Source: Crossiella sp. SN42 (lineage in GTDB: Bacteria > Actinomycetota > Actinomycetes > Mycobacteriales > Pseudonocardiaceae). Taken from it: 64,000 nucleotides of DNA. The stretch covers positions 124,001 through 188,000 of the forward strand of contig NZ_JAMHIV010000022.1 of NCBI RefSeq assembly GCF_023897065.1. Reading direction: 5' to 3'. The position numbers were made by a program, and so were the translations under genes. Positions 1 through 8,333 of this stretch are shown here, piece after piece (position 1 is the first letter of the stretch; the number at the start of each line of letters is the position of its first letter). The notes under the pieces were generated by a model, which saw nothing but the letters and a program-made list of their open reading frames with translations, had not been told where the DNA came from and did no database searches.

Positions 1-141
1 CAGCACCGCGTAGTCGGCGTCGGAGAGGCCGCTCTGCCGTTGCAGCTCGCGGGCCAGGTGCGACTGCAGCCGGGTCTGCATGGCCATGAAGCCGCGCCAG
101 GCCTGCTGTTGCTGCTCGTTCAACCACCGATCACCCGCCAT
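1..141 (-). CDS. MarR-family transcriptional regulator (N-terminal part)
   Basis: Only the first 47 codons are inside the window; the gene runs off the left edge. The reverse strand reads MAGDRWLNEQQQQAWRGFMA and continues with QSHLARELQRQSGLSDADYAVL. This is the usual N-terminal dimerisation helix and helix-2 start of MarR regulators, where W..F......L...L.R.....LS..dY is typical. The ATG at 141 is the only good start. The gene is divergent from the acetyltransferase gene at 200, and the 58-base gap carries a palindrome that could be its own operator. The family assignment rests on this short stretch and the ligand is unknown. Confidence 0.75.
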   Translation of the reverse strand, partial: MAGDRWLNEQQQQAWRGFMAMQTRLQSHLARELQRQSGLSDADYAVL

Positions 142-159
142 GGTGACCACTATACCGAT

Positions 160-179
160 CTGGTTGACATGGAAACTAG
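160..179. promoter_or_regulatory. Imperfect 20-bp palindrome, candidate MarR operator
   Basis: CTGGTTGACATGGAAACTAG matches its own reverse complement at 7 of 10 base-pair positions and is centred on CATG. It lies between two divergent genes, one of them a MarR regulator. A good minus-strand -10 hexamer (TATAGT, 154 to 149) lies just beside it, so a bound dimer would block the regulator promoter. Size and position fit MarR autoregulation. The binding protein is inferred. Confidence 0.4.
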
Positions 180-199
180 GGCTGGTTAGCGTCGGGGGT

Positions 200-508
200 A
201 TGGCCGAGCAGGACGCAGCTGTCGAGGTGCACCGGGCGGAACAGGTGAACCGGTACGAGCTGACCGTGGACGGCGAGCTCGCCGGGTTCGCCGCGTACGA
301 GGAACGGGACGGGCGGACCTCCTTCACCCACACCGAGGTCTTCGACGCCTTCGGCGGCCGGGGCCTGGGCAGCGTGCTGGCCGAGCGGGCGCTGGCCGAG
401 GCGGCGGAACGGGACCGGGAGATCGTGCCGCTGTGCCCGTTCATCGACCGCTACCTGCGCCGCCACCCCGACTTCAGCGGCCGGGTGGCCCGGCCCGGGC
501 AGGCGTGA
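200..508 (+). CDS. GNAT-like N-acetyltransferase (YjdJ/NATD1 type, 102 aa)
   Basis: A small one-domain protein of the short GCN5-related family. It reads VNRYELTVDGELAGFAAYEERDG, then FTHTEVFDAFGGRGLGSVLAERAL. The second part is the acetyl-CoA pyrophosphate loop (Q/GGRGLGS) of this family, and it is followed by P.CPFIDRYLRRHPDF, the usual C-terminal signature (CpyI..yi..HPe). The ATG at 200 gives the family length; the upstream in-frame ATG at 80 would run through the marR promoter. The stop overlaps the next start by one base (TGATG), so it is probably translated with the pirin gene. The substrate is unknown. Confidence 0.85.
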   Translation: MAEQDAAVEVHRAEQVNRYELTVDGELAGFAAYEERDGRTSFTHTEVFDAFGGRGLGSVLAERALAEAAERDREIVPLCPFIDRYLRRHPDFSGRVARPGQA

Positions 509-1449
509 TGAGCAACCTGGACGCCACCCCCGAGGTCACCCCCTGCCACGCCGGACCCGGGGCGGTGACCGAGCTCCTGGCGGCCAGGGAGGTGCCGCTG
601 GGCGGGCTGCGCGCGATGCGGGTGCGCCGGGTGCTGCCGCAGCGGGCCCGCTCCACCGTGGGCGCCTGGTGCTTCCTGGACGAGTTCGGCCCGCAGCGGC
701 TGGAGATGACCGTGCTGCCGCACCCGCACACCGGGCTGCAGACCGTCACCTGGCCCCTGGCCGGGGAGATCCGGCACCGGGACACCGTCGGCTCCGACGT
801 GGTGCTGCGCCCCGGCCAGCTCAACCTGATGACCGCGGGGCACGGCATCGCGCACTCGGAGTTCTCCGTCGGCGCCGACCCGCTGCTGCACGCGCTCCAG
901 CTCTGGGTCGCGCTGCCCGCCGCCAGCGCCGAGGTGGCCCCGCACTTCGAGCAGCACCTCGACCTGCCGCGGTACACCGGCGACGGCGCCGAGGCGGTGG
1001 TGTTCATGGGCGAACTCGGTGGCGTGCGCTCGCCCGCGACCACCTACACCGAGCTGGTGGGGGCCGAGGTCACCCTCGCGCCCGGCGGCGGCGGACTGCC
1101 GCTGCGCCCGGACTTCGAGCACGCCGTGCTGGTCATCGACGGCACAGTGCGCGTCGACGGCGTGGAACTGGCCGCGGGGCCGCTGCTCTACCTCGGCCTG
1201 GACCGCGAGCACCTGGAGATCGACAGCGCCGAGGGCGCGCGGCTGGTGCTGCTCGGCGGCGTGCCGTTCCCGGATGACCTGGTGATGTGGTGGAACTTCG
1301 TCGGCCGCACGCACGAGGACATCGCCGCCGCCCGCGAAGCCTGGGAGTCCCCCAGTCCGGCGCGCTTCGGCGTGATCGCGGCGCACCACGGGGAGCGCAT
1401 CCCGGCCCCGGCCCTGCCGGCGGTCCGGCTGACTCCCCGCCGCCGCTGA
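508..1449 (+). CDS. Pirin family protein (313 aa)
   Basis: A bicupin of the pirin family. The N-terminal cupin has the classic series PHPHTGLQTVTWPLAGEIRHRD, then G..L.PGQLNLMTAGHGIAHSE. The His residues of HPHTG and the later HGIAHSE are the metal ligands of pirins. A second cupin follows (residues about 170-290) with the usual pirin C-terminal end FVGRTHEDIAAAREAW. Bacterial pirins are Fe(II) proteins, some with quercetin 2,3-dioxygenase activity; the role here is not shown. The start was chosen at MSNLDATPE because it overlaps the acetyltransferase stop by one base. Confidence 0.9.
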   Translation: MSNLDATPEVTPCHAGPGAVTELLAAREVPLGGLRAMRVRRVLPQRARSTVGAWCFLDEFGPQRLEMTVLPHPHTGLQTVTWPLAGEIRHRDTVGSDVVLRPGQLNLMTAGHGIAHSEFSVGADPLLHALQLWVALPAASAEVAPHFEQHLDLPRYTGDGAEAVVFMGELGGVRSPATTYTELVGAEVTLAPGGGGLPLRPDFEHAVLVIDGTVRVDGVELAAGPLLYLGLDREHLEIDSAEGARLVLLGGVPFPDDLVMWWNFVGRTHEDIAAAREAWESPSPARFGVIAAHHGERIPAPALPAVRLTPRRR

Positions 1450-1725
1450 CTAACCGGTGTAGCCGCCCTGCTTCACCAGCTTGGCCGAGCGGCCGAAGAT
1501 GAACCAGCCCAGGCTGCCCAGGAACGGGTAGGCCAGCGCGACCACGATCCACAGGAACTTGCCGCCGCCGGTCAGCCGCTGGTGCCGCAGGATCGAGATC
1601 AGCGCGAAGATGAACAGCAGCAGGTACAGGATCCCGAGGATCCCGCCGGTGACGCCGAAGACGACCCCGAGGATCCGGTCCAGGGTGTCGTCGGGGCGGT
1701 CTTGCGCGAGCACGGTGAGCGACAT
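1450..1725 (-). CDS. Small membrane protein with PLDc_N domain (91 aa)
   Basis: Two hydrophobic helices (roughly residues 18-44 and 57-78) are separated by a short polar loop with RHQRLTGGGKFLWIVVALAY. The second ends in PFLGSLGWFIFGR. The K..W..v.l..PflG.l.Wfi.GR pattern is that of the phospholipase-D nuclease N-terminal family (PLDc_N), stand-alone membrane proteins common in actinobacteria. No catalytic part is present. The function is unknown. It is convergent with and directly abuts the pirin gene. Confidence 0.8.
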   Translation of the reverse strand: MSLTVLAQDRPDDTLDRILGVVFGVTGGILGILYLLLFIFALISILRHQRLTGGGKFLWIVVALAYPFLGSLGWFIFGRSAKLVKQGGYTG

Positions 1726-1861
1726 GCCCGGAAGGTAGGGCCGCCACCCCGATCCGGCCCGCCCTGACCGCCAAGATCAACCGAACGAGTGGCCGGGCAA
1801 CCCCTCGATCGGCGCTGTCGCCGTCCGCGTCCGGCTGGCTACGCTCTGGCCACCGCGACAA

Positions 1862-1879
1862 ACGAACCATTTACGAACC
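1862..1879 (+). promoter_or_regulatory. Direct repeat ACGAACC, 11-bp period, upstream of sugar operon
   Basis: ACGAACC occurs at 1862-1868 and 1873-1879, one helical turn apart, about 30 bases before the ATG of the operon's first gene. The surrounding 184-base gap (1726-1909) shows no ORF that looks real. The repeat is a plausible operator for the regulator encoded just downstream, but this is inference from position only. Confidence 0.3.
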
Positions 1880-1909
1880 TGGTGCGGAACACCGGCGGCG
1901 AGGTGGGTC

Positions 1910-3226
1910 ATGGAAACGGTGCTGGGGCTGGTCTTCCACGCCCACGGGCTGGCGGCCTTCCGCGCGGCCGCGGGCACCCTCGCCGGGGTCCGCCTGGAAT
2001 GGGTCACCTACCAGCGGGAGGCCGAGATCCGGCCCGCGGTCGCGCAACTGCTGGCCAGCCGGCACATCGACGGCCTGCTGCTGGGCCTGGTGCCCTACAC
2101 CGAATGCCGCGACCTGCTGCCGCCCGAGCTCCAGATCGCGGTCACCAAACCGGTCGCACTCGACCTGGCGCTGATGTTCTGTCGCGCCCAGGCCCGCGGC
2201 TGGCCGCTCACCCCGGCCAGCATCGACACCTTCGACACCGAGACCGTGGACGAGGTCGCCGCCGCGCTCGGCGCCGACCGCGACCGGATCGCCGTGCTGC
2301 CCTACGCCACCACCAGTTCCGCCGCCGAGATCACCGCCTTCCACCGCGAGTTCCAGGACAAGGAGCCAGGGGCCTGTGTGCTGACCCTGCGCACCGCGGT
2401 GGCCCGCGAACTGGGCGGGACCCGGCTGGTCACCACTGACCAGGTGGTCTCCACCATCCGGGCCCGGCTGCACGAGCTGGTGCTGCGCATCGAGTCCGAG
2501 CGGGCCAACGCCCAGCGCTTCGCCGCCGGGGTCTTCCTTCTGTCCACAAGGGACGGTGCGGTGGACCTGGATCGGGCCCGGGTGCGGCTGCTCAACCTGC
2601 TGGTGCAGACCAGCGACTTCGCCGACGCCTGGATCGAGAACCGGGACCGGCGCGGCGTGGTGGTCTTCGCCCACCACGCGCTGTTCGAGCGGATCACCGA
2701 CCACTGGGTGTCGGTGCCCGTCCTCGCGCACGCCGAGGCCGCGCTGGGTTTCCGGGTGGTGGCCGGGTTCGGGGTCGGCGCCTCGGCCCGCAACTGCGTG
2801 CTGCTGGCCGAACGCGCCGCCGCCCGCGCCGAGGCCGAGGGCGTCTCCTGCGGCTACCTCATCGAGGACAGCGGCGTGATCATCGGGCCGATGGGCCGGT
2901 CCCAGCCCGCGCTGGCCTTCGCCTACCGGGCGCACACCGCCGAGCTGGAGGCCCTGGCCCGCGGCGCCGGGCTCAGCACGGTCACCCTGTCGCGGCTGGC
3001 CGCGCTGGAGAAGACCTTGCACGGCAAGGCGATCGCGCCCAGCGACCTGGCCGACTCGCTGGGCATCACCGATCCCAGCGGCCGCAGGCTGATCCGCAAG
3101 CTGCTCGCCTCCGGGCTGGTCCACTCCGACGGCACCGCGCAGAACCACCGCAAGGGCCGCCCGACCCGGCTGTACCGGCTGGCCATCGCGGCGGCGGTCG
3201 AGGCGGTCCGGGGAAGGGAGTCGTGA
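1910..3226 (+). CDS. Transcriptional regulator: N-terminal sensor, cyclase/GGDEF-like domain and C-terminal winged helix (438 aa)
   Basis: First gene of the ABC importer operon and probably its regulator. Three parts can be seen. Residues 1-145 read like a response/periplasmic-binding fold (ETVLGLVFHAHG, then IDGLLLGLVPYTECRDLLPPE). Residues about 200-320 resemble a degenerate GGDEF or GTP-cyclohydrolase-III-like domain (RRGVVVFAHHALFERIT, then GFRVVAGFGVGASARNCVLLAERA, then GYLIEDSGVIIGPMG). Residues about 345-430 are a winged helix (LADSLGITDPSGRRLIRKLLASGLV followed by KGRPTRLYRL). No GGDEF catalytic motif is present, so a ligand- or nucleotide-sensing role is more likely than synthesis. 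It overlaps the binding-protein gene by four bases. Confidence 0.7.
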   Translation: METVLGLVFHAHGLAAFRAAAGTLAGVRLEWVTYQREAEIRPAVAQLLASRHIDGLLLGLVPYTECRDLLPPELQIAVTKPVALDLALMFCRAQARGWPLTPASIDTFDTETVDEVAAALGADRDRIAVLPYATTSSAAEITAFHREFQDKEPGACVLTLRTAVARELGGTRLVTTDQVVSTIRARLHELVLRIESERANAQRFAAGVFLLSTRDGAVDLDRARVRLLNLLVQTSDFADAWIENRDRRGVVVFAHHALFERITDHWVSVPVLAHAEAALGFRVVAGFGVGASARNCVLLAERAAARAEAEGVSCGYLIEDSGVIIGPMGRSQPALAFAYRAHTAELEALARGAGLSTVTLSRLAALEKTLHGKAIAPSDLADSLGITDPSGRRLIRKLLASGLVHSDGTAQNHRKGRPTRLYRLAIAAAVEAVRGRES

Positions 3227-4524
3227 TGGGGACCTCCCGCCGCACCCTGCTCACCGCGGCCGCCGCGCTACCCCTGCTCGGCGCCTGCGGCGGGACCCGC
3301 GCGCGCACCGGCGCGGTCCGCTTCGAGGGCTGGGACTACGAGGCGAGTCTGGTGCAGCAGAACCTGGACAGCTTCGGCCGGGCCAACCCGGACCTGCGGA
3401 TCGAGTACACGCCGATCACCAGCTCGCAGTACGTGCGCAAGGTGGTCGCCGAGTTCACCGGAGACAACGGGCCGGACGCGCTGTACTGCTACGACGACTC
3501 CCTGGCCAGCTGGGCGGAGGCCGGCTACCTGCAACCCCTGGACGGCCTGCCCGGCGTGGACGAGGTGTACCAGGGGCTGTACGAGTCGAACGCGAAAGCC
3601 TTGACCTACCAGGGAAAGCGCTACGGGCTGCCCTACTACACCGACTCGCACGGCCTGCTCTACAACGCCGAACTGCTCGCCAAGGCCGGGATCAACACGC
3701 CACCGGCCAGCCTGGGCGAGCTGGAAGCCCAGGCCCTGCGGATCAAACAGGCCGGGATCCTGCGCTACCCCATCGGTTTTCCCGCCCAGCTCTCCGACAC
3801 CTGGGCCAGCTGGACCTGGTCGCTGCTCTACGCCAGCGGCGGCACCCCGTTCACCGACGACCTGCGGCCCAACGCCGCCCGCGATCCGGCGGTGCGCGCG
3901 GTGCTGGACTGGGTGCGGCGCGCGGCCACCGTCAGCAAGGTCATCGACCCCGCCTCCCTGCAACAGACCCCGGTGCCGCTGGACAACGCGTTCATGGCCG
4001 GGCAGTACGCCTTCACCATCGGCGCCCGCTACGCCGTGCGCGCCTACAACGACCCGGCCCGCTCCAAGATCGCCGGGCGGGCTGAGCTCGGTTACGTGCC
4101 CAGCCTGGACGGGCGGCGGCTGGGCACCGTGGGCAACACCCGGATGTACTGCCTGGCCGCGCACACCCAGGTCAAGGAGCAGGCCTACCGGCTGCTGCGC
4201 TACCTCGGCGGCTACAACGAGCATGGGGTGCCGGTCACCGCCCGGTTCTGGTTCCTCAAACGCGGTCTCGGCTTCGCCTTCCGCGCCCTGGAACGGGATC
4301 CGGAGATCACCGCCGAGCTGGCCCGCTTCACGGACCCCGCCGTCTACTCCGGACTTGCCGCGATCGCCAAGTCCCGCAACGTGCTCTCCGTGCCCTGGTA
4401 CGCCGAGTACGAGCACGGCATGCAGAAGACCATGCAGCGGCTGCTCACCGACCAGAGCGACGCCGCCGAGGCGGCCACCGCACTGGATGACAGCGCGGGC
4501 CTGCTCGCCCGGAGGTACTCGTGA
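3223..4524 (+). CDS. ABC transporter extracellular sugar-binding lipoprotein (433 aa)
   Basis: A type-1 (MalE-like) solute-binding protein. The N-terminus MGTSRRTLLTAAAALPLLGACGG carries a twin-arginine pair and a lipobox (LGAC), so it is probably a Tat-exported lipoprotein anchored at Cys21. The mature part has the hallmarks of the family: FEGWDYEASLVQQNLDSFGRANPDLRIEY near the start, DALYCYDDSLASWAEAGYLQPLD, and GLPYYTDSHGLLYNAELL. The sequence does not tell the sugar. It is coupled to the permease genes by 4-base overlaps, and an esterase and a PLP lyase-like enzyme follow in the same operon. Confidence 0.92.
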   Translation: MMGTSRRTLLTAAAALPLLGACGGTRARTGAVRFEGWDYEASLVQQNLDSFGRANPDLRIEYTPITSSQYVRKVVAEFTGDNGPDALYCYDDSLASWAEAGYLQPLDGLPGVDEVYQGLYESNAKALTYQGKRYGLPYYTDSHGLLYNAELLAKAGINTPPASLGELEAQALRIKQAGILRYPIGFPAQLSDTWASWTWSLLYASGGTPFTDDLRPNAARDPAVRAVLDWVRRAATVSKVIDPASLQQTPVPLDNAFMAGQYAFTIGARYAVRAYNDPARSKIAGRAELGYVPSLDGRRLGTVGNTRMYCLAAHTQVKEQAYRLLRYLGGYNEHGVPVTARFWFLKRGLGFAFRALERDPEITAELARFTDPAVYSGLAAIAKSRNVLSVPWYAEYEHGMQKTMQRLLTDQSDAAEAATALDDSAGLLARRYS

Positions 4525-5414
4525 GCCGCAAGCCCTGGAGCGACACCGCCCGCGGCTACGCCATGAACGCCCCGGCGCTGCTGGCCCTGCTGCTGCTGGT
4601 GGCCTACCCGATCGGCTACTCGTTCTGGGTGAGCCTGCACCGGGACAACCTGGCCCAGCCCTCGGTGCGCAAGTTCATCGGCCTGGACAACTATCTGTCC
4701 CTTGTGGACGATCCCGCGTTCCTGCGCTCGCTGGCGGTCTCCGCGCTGTTCGTGCTCACCGTGGTCGGCGCCACCGTGCTGCTCGGCCTGGCCATGGCCT
4801 TGGTGCTCAACGAGACCTTCTTCGGCCGGGGTGTGCTGCGCAGCCTGGTGCTGCTGCCCTGGGCGATGCCCGGTGTGGTCAACGGACTCATGTGGCGCAC
4901 CGTCTTCGACGCCAAGACCGGCGCGCTCAACGGACTGCTCACCGACCTCGGCTGGATCGAGGAGTACCAGGCCTGGCTGTCCTCGGCCACCGGCGCGTTC
5001 CTGCTCACCGCCTTCGCCCAGGTCTGGAACACCCTGCCGTTCGCGGTGATCATCCTGCTGGCCGGGCTGTCCACCATCCCCGGCGAGCTCTACGACGCGG
5101 CCACGGTGGACCGGGCCGGGCCCTGGCAGCGCTTCCGCGAGGTCACCCTGCCCTGGCTGCTGCACCCGCTGCTCATCGTGCTCATCCTGGAGACGATGAA
5201 CGCCTTCCGCGCCTTCGACACCATCTACGTGCTCACCGGCGGCGGACCTGGCGATGCCACCGGCACCGTCGCCCTGCTCACCGTGCAACGCGTGCTCGGC
5301 TACACCGACGTCGGCCTGGGCAGCGCCTACGCCTGGGTGATCACGCTGATCACCATGGTGATCTCGGTCGGCTACGTCGGGCTGCTCTACCGGCGAGGGA
5401 GCTTCGAGGTATGA
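4521..5414 (+). CDS. Sugar ABC transporter permease, MalF-like (297 aa)
   Basis: A six-helix inner-membrane permease of the CUT1 type. The start is a GTG overlapping the previous stop. Hydrophobic helices begin at APALLALLLLVAYPIGYSFWV. The EAA loop that contacts the ATPase is visible as LYDAATVDRAGPWQRFREVTLPWL at about residues 190-213. The C-terminal half contains FDTIYVLTGGGPGDATGTVALL, typical of MalF/UgpA. It pairs with the MalG-like permease encoded immediately downstream. Confidence 0.92.
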   Translation: MSRKPWSDTARGYAMNAPALLALLLLVAYPIGYSFWVSLHRDNLAQPSVRKFIGLDNYLSLVDDPAFLRSLAVSALFVLTVVGATVLLGLAMALVLNETFFGRGVLRSLVLLPWAMPGVVNGLMWRTVFDAKTGALNGLLTDLGWIEEYQAWLSSATGAFLLTAFAQVWNTLPFAVIILLAGLSTIPGELYDAATVDRAGPWQRFREVTLPWLLHPLLIVLILETMNAFRAFDTIYVLTGGGPGDATGTVALLTVQRVLGYTDVGLGSAYAWVITLITMVISVGYVGLLYRRGSFEV

Positions 5415-6295
5415 CCAGAGTCCCGCTCCGCCACCGGATCCCGTGGCGCAAGATCCTGGTCTCCGTGCTGGCCCTGGTCTTCGCCGCCTACCTGGTGCTG
5501 CCGTTCTACTGGATCGTCGCGATGAGCTTCATGACCGAGGCCGAGGCGAACTCCCTGCCCCCGCAGTGGATCCCGGAACATCCGACCCTGGAGAACTACC
5601 GCGCCTTCGTCGATCCCACCGCCGCGCAGGCCCTGGTCGGCTCGCGTGCGGTGAAGGAGACCCCGTTCGCGCTGGGCAACAGCCTGCTGGTGGCCACGCT
5701 GACCGCGCTGCTCAACCTGCTGCTCGCGGTCTTCGCCGCCTACTCCTTCTCCCGCATCCGCTTCCGCGGCAGCCGGGTCCTGCTGGTCCTGTACCTGGTC
5801 ACCAGGATGGTGCCGGGGGTGGCCATCATCGTGCCGTTCTACCTGCTGATGCGGCAGCTGGACCTGCTGGACACCTACTGGGCGCTGATCCTGTCCTACA
5901 CCACCTTCGCGCTGCCGGTGACCATCTGGGTGCTCAAGGACTTCTTCCGCGCGGTGCCAAGGGAACTGGAGGACGCGGCCAGGGTCGACCGCTGCGGGTG
6001 GTTGCGCACCATCTGGTCGGTGGTGCTGCCGATCTCCGCGCCCGGACTGGTCGCCGCCGCGGTGTTCTCCTTCATGACCGCCTGGAACGAGTTCATGTTC
6101 GCGCTGTTCCTCACCAGCACCACCGCGGCCAAGACCATGCCGGTGATCGCGGCCAACTTCGCCACCGACCTCAACACCCAGTTCACCGTGATGGCCGCCT
6201 CCGGTGTGCTCGCCGTGCTGCCCCCGCTGGTGCTGGTGCTCATCTTCCAGCGGCTCATCGTGGCGGGCATGGCCGCCGGTTCGGTCAAGGGATAG
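5411..6295 (+). CDS. Sugar ABC transporter permease, MalG-like (294 aa)
   Basis: The second CUT1 permease. The N-terminal helix is ILVSVLALVFAAYLVLPFYW, followed by the loop WIPEHPTLENYRAFVDP that is typical of MalG-type subunits. The EAA loop reads ELEDAARVDRCGWLRTIWSVVLP. AWNEFMFALFLTSTTAAKTMPV is the conserved C-terminal stretch. The start ATG at 5411 overlaps the upstream TGA (ATGA), although the frame is open much further upstream. Confidence 0.92.
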   Translation: MTRVPLRHRIPWRKILVSVLALVFAAYLVLPFYWIVAMSFMTEAEANSLPPQWIPEHPTLENYRAFVDPTAAQALVGSRAVKETPFALGNSLLVATLTALLNLLLAVFAAYSFSRIRFRGSRVLLVLYLVTRMVPGVAIIVPFYLLMRQLDLLDTYWALILSYTTFALPVTIWVLKDFFRAVPRELEDAARVDRCGWLRTIWSVVLPISAPGLVAAAVFSFMTAWNEFMFALFLTSTTAAKTMPVIAANFATDLNTQFTVMAASGVLAVLPPLVLVLIFQRLIVAGMAAGSVKG

Positions 6296-6303
6296 GAGGG
6301 CCG

Positions 6304-7392
6304 ATGGCCGAGGTACGCCTGGACGCGGTGCGCAAGGAGTTCGGCCGCGCCACCGCCGTCGACGACCTCACCCTCACCGTGCGGGACCGGGAGTTCCTGA
6401 CCCTGGTCGGCCCGTCCGGCTGTGGCAAGTCCACCACGCTGCGGATGATCTGCGGCCTGGAACGGCCCAGCGGCGGCGAGATCTACTTCGACGACCAGCC
6501 CGTCGGCTACCTGCCCGCCAACAAACGCGATGTGGCCATGGTGTTCCAGAGCTACGCGCTCTATCCACATCGGACGGTGGCGCAGAACATCGGGTTCGCG
6601 CTGAAGATGATGCGGGTGCCGAAACCGGTGGTGGCGGAGAAGGTGCGGGTCGCGGCCGAGGCACTGGGCATCACCGACCTGCTCGACCGCAAACCCCGCG
6701 AGCTCTCCGGCGGGCAGCGGCAGCGGGTCGCGCTCGGCCGGGCCATCGTGCGCGAGGCCGGGGCCTACCTCCTGGATGAGCCACTGTCCAACTTGGACGC
6801 CCAGCTGCGGGTGCACATGCGCGCGGAGATCAAACGCCTGCACGCCGACCTGGCCCGCACCTTCATCTACGTCACCCACGACCAGGTCGAGGCGATGACC
6901 ATGTCCGACCGGATCGCGGTGCTGGCCGGTGGGAAGCTCCAGCAGTGCGCGCCACCGGAGGAGATCTACCAGCGCCCGGCCAACCGGTTCGTGGCCGCGT
7001 TCATGGGCAGCCCGCCGATGAACCTGCTCTCCGGCGAGGTCCGGGACGAGGACGGGGTGCGCCGGTTCCGCGGCGGGGGAGTGGTGCTCGACCTGCCCCC
7101 GGCCGCCGCCGGCCTGCCGACCGGCGCGGTGGACCTGGGCATCCGGCCGGAGCACGTGCGGATCGCCGACCTGCCCAGGCCCGGTTACCTGCCGGGGCGG
7201 GTGTTCGTGGCCGAGTTGCTCGGCTCCGACGTGCTGGTCACCGTCGAGGTCGGTGGCACCCTGGTGAAGGCCAGGGTGCCCGCGCCGTTCCTGCTGCGCC
7301 AGGACAGCTTTGTGCACATCGGACTCGACCCGGCCGAGATCCACCTGTTCGCGACCGAGGACGGCCGCGCGCTGATGAGAGGACGACCGTGA
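6304..7392 (+). CDS. ABC transporter ATP-binding protein, MsmX/UgpC type (362 aa)
   Basis: The ATPase that energises the importer. Walker A is GPSGCGKST, the Q-loop lies in AMVFQSYALYPH, the signature is LSGGQRQRVALGRA, Walker B is AYLLDEPLSNLDA, and the switch His lies in YVTHDQVEAMTMSDRI. The C-terminal third (from about residue 235) is the TOBE/OB regulatory domain (LGIRPEHVRIADL, then FVAELLGSDVLVTVEV). Many actinomycetes use one orphan MsmK-type ATPase for several importers; here the ATPase sits in the operon, nine bases after the MalG gene. Confidence 0.93.
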   Translation: MAEVRLDAVRKEFGRATAVDDLTLTVRDREFLTLVGPSGCGKSTTLRMICGLERPSGGEIYFDDQPVGYLPANKRDVAMVFQSYALYPHRTVAQNIGFALKMMRVPKPVVAEKVRVAAEALGITDLLDRKPRELSGGQRQRVALGRAIVREAGAYLLDEPLSNLDAQLRVHMRAEIKRLHADLARTFIYVTHDQVEAMTMSDRIAVLAGGKLQQCAPPEEIYQRPANRFVAAFMGSPPMNLLSGEVRDEDGVRRFRGGGVVLDLPPAAAGLPTGAVDLGIRPEHVRIADLPRPGYLPGRVFVAELLGSDVLVTVEVGGTLVKARVPAPFLLRQDSFVHIGLDPAEIHLFATEDGRALMRGRP

Positions 7393-8333
7393 CCGCCACC
7401 AACACGGCCCGGGACCCGGCCAACGCGGTGATCACCGTGCCCAGGCCGCCGGACTTCACCGAGTTCTGGGCCGGGACCCTGGACAGCCTGCCCGACCCCA
7501 ACCCCACCCTGGCCCACCTGCCCTCGCTGTCCACTGACACGGTGGCCGTGTTCGACCTGCGCTACACCAGCTACCAGGACGTCGAGGTCGCCGCCTGGTA
7601 CGCGGTGCCCCGCGCCGAAGGCCGGGTTTTCCCCGGCCTGGTCACGATTCCCGGCTACATCAGCGAACCGGACGTGCCCCGCCACTGGGCCGAGCTCGGC
7701 TACGCCACCCTTTCCGTGGCCCCGCGCGGGAAACTCCGCTCCAACGCGGTGGTCAACCCCGGCTATCCCGGCCTGCTCACCCACCACATCGTCGACCACC
7801 ACACCTACGGCTACCGCGGTTTCTACGCCGATGTGATCCGCGCCCTGGACGTGCTCGCCGCCCGCCCCGAGGTCGACGCGCAACGGATCGGCGTGCAGGG
7901 CTCCAGCCAGGGCGGCGGACTCGGCATCATCAGCGCCGCGCTGCGCCCCGGCTTGGTGCGCTGCTTCGCCGCGGGCGCGCCGTACCTGTGCGGCATCTGG
8001 GAGGCCACCAAACTCACCCATTCCTATCCGTACGAGGAGATCACCGAGTACCTGCGGGTGCACCCCGAGCACGCCGAGGCCATCCAACGCTCGGTGGCCT
8101 ACTACGACGGCCTGAACTTCGCGCCGCTGGTGCGCTGCCCCTCCTACGTCTACCTCGGCCTGGAGGACGACGTCTGCCCGCCGGAGACCGGGTTCGCGGT
8201 GTTCCGCGCGCTGGGCGGGGACAAGGTCCTGGACACCTACCAGGGCTGCGCGCACCACGCCGGACTGCACTGGGTACGCGCCAAGTTCGAGGCCTTCCTC
8301 GCCCGGCACCTGAACCCGGAGGCGGTGGCATGA
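7389..8333 (+). CDS. Acetylxylan esterase / cephalosporin-C deacetylase family hydrolase (314 aa)
   Basis: An alpha/beta hydrolase of the AXE1 family. The nucleophile elbow is GVQGSSQGGGLG, with Ser in GxSQGG. The acid residue is likely in YLGLEDDVCPPETG (DD), and the His in GCAHHAGLHW. No signal peptide is present, so it should act in the cytoplasm on an imported acetylated sugar or oligosaccharide. The start GTG at 7389 overlaps the ATPase stop (GTGA). The family deacetylates xylo-oligosaccharides or cephalosporin C; the true substrate here is unknown. Confidence 0.88.
   Translation: MTATNTARDPANAVITVPRPPDFTEFWAGTLDSLPDPNPTLAHLPSLSTDTVAVFDLRYTSYQDVEVAAWYAVPRAEGRVFPGLVTIPGYISEPDVPRHWAELGYATLSVAPRGKLRSNAVVNPGYPGLLTHHIVDHHTYGYRGFYADVIRALDVLAARPEVDAQRIGVQGSSQGGGLGIISAALRPGLVRCFAAGAPYLCGIWEATKLTHSYPYEEITEYLRVHPEHAEAIQRSVAYYDGLNFAPLVRCPSYVYLGLEDDVCPPETGFAVFRALGGDKVLDTYQGCAHHAGLHWVRAKFEAFLARHLNPEAVA

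Noticed and set aside
4344-5288. Long antisense ORF opposite the ABC permease genes, and many similar ones across the window
   Set aside because: In DNA of this G+C content the complementary frames of real genes stay open by chance. The sense genes have clear family motifs and the shadows have none.
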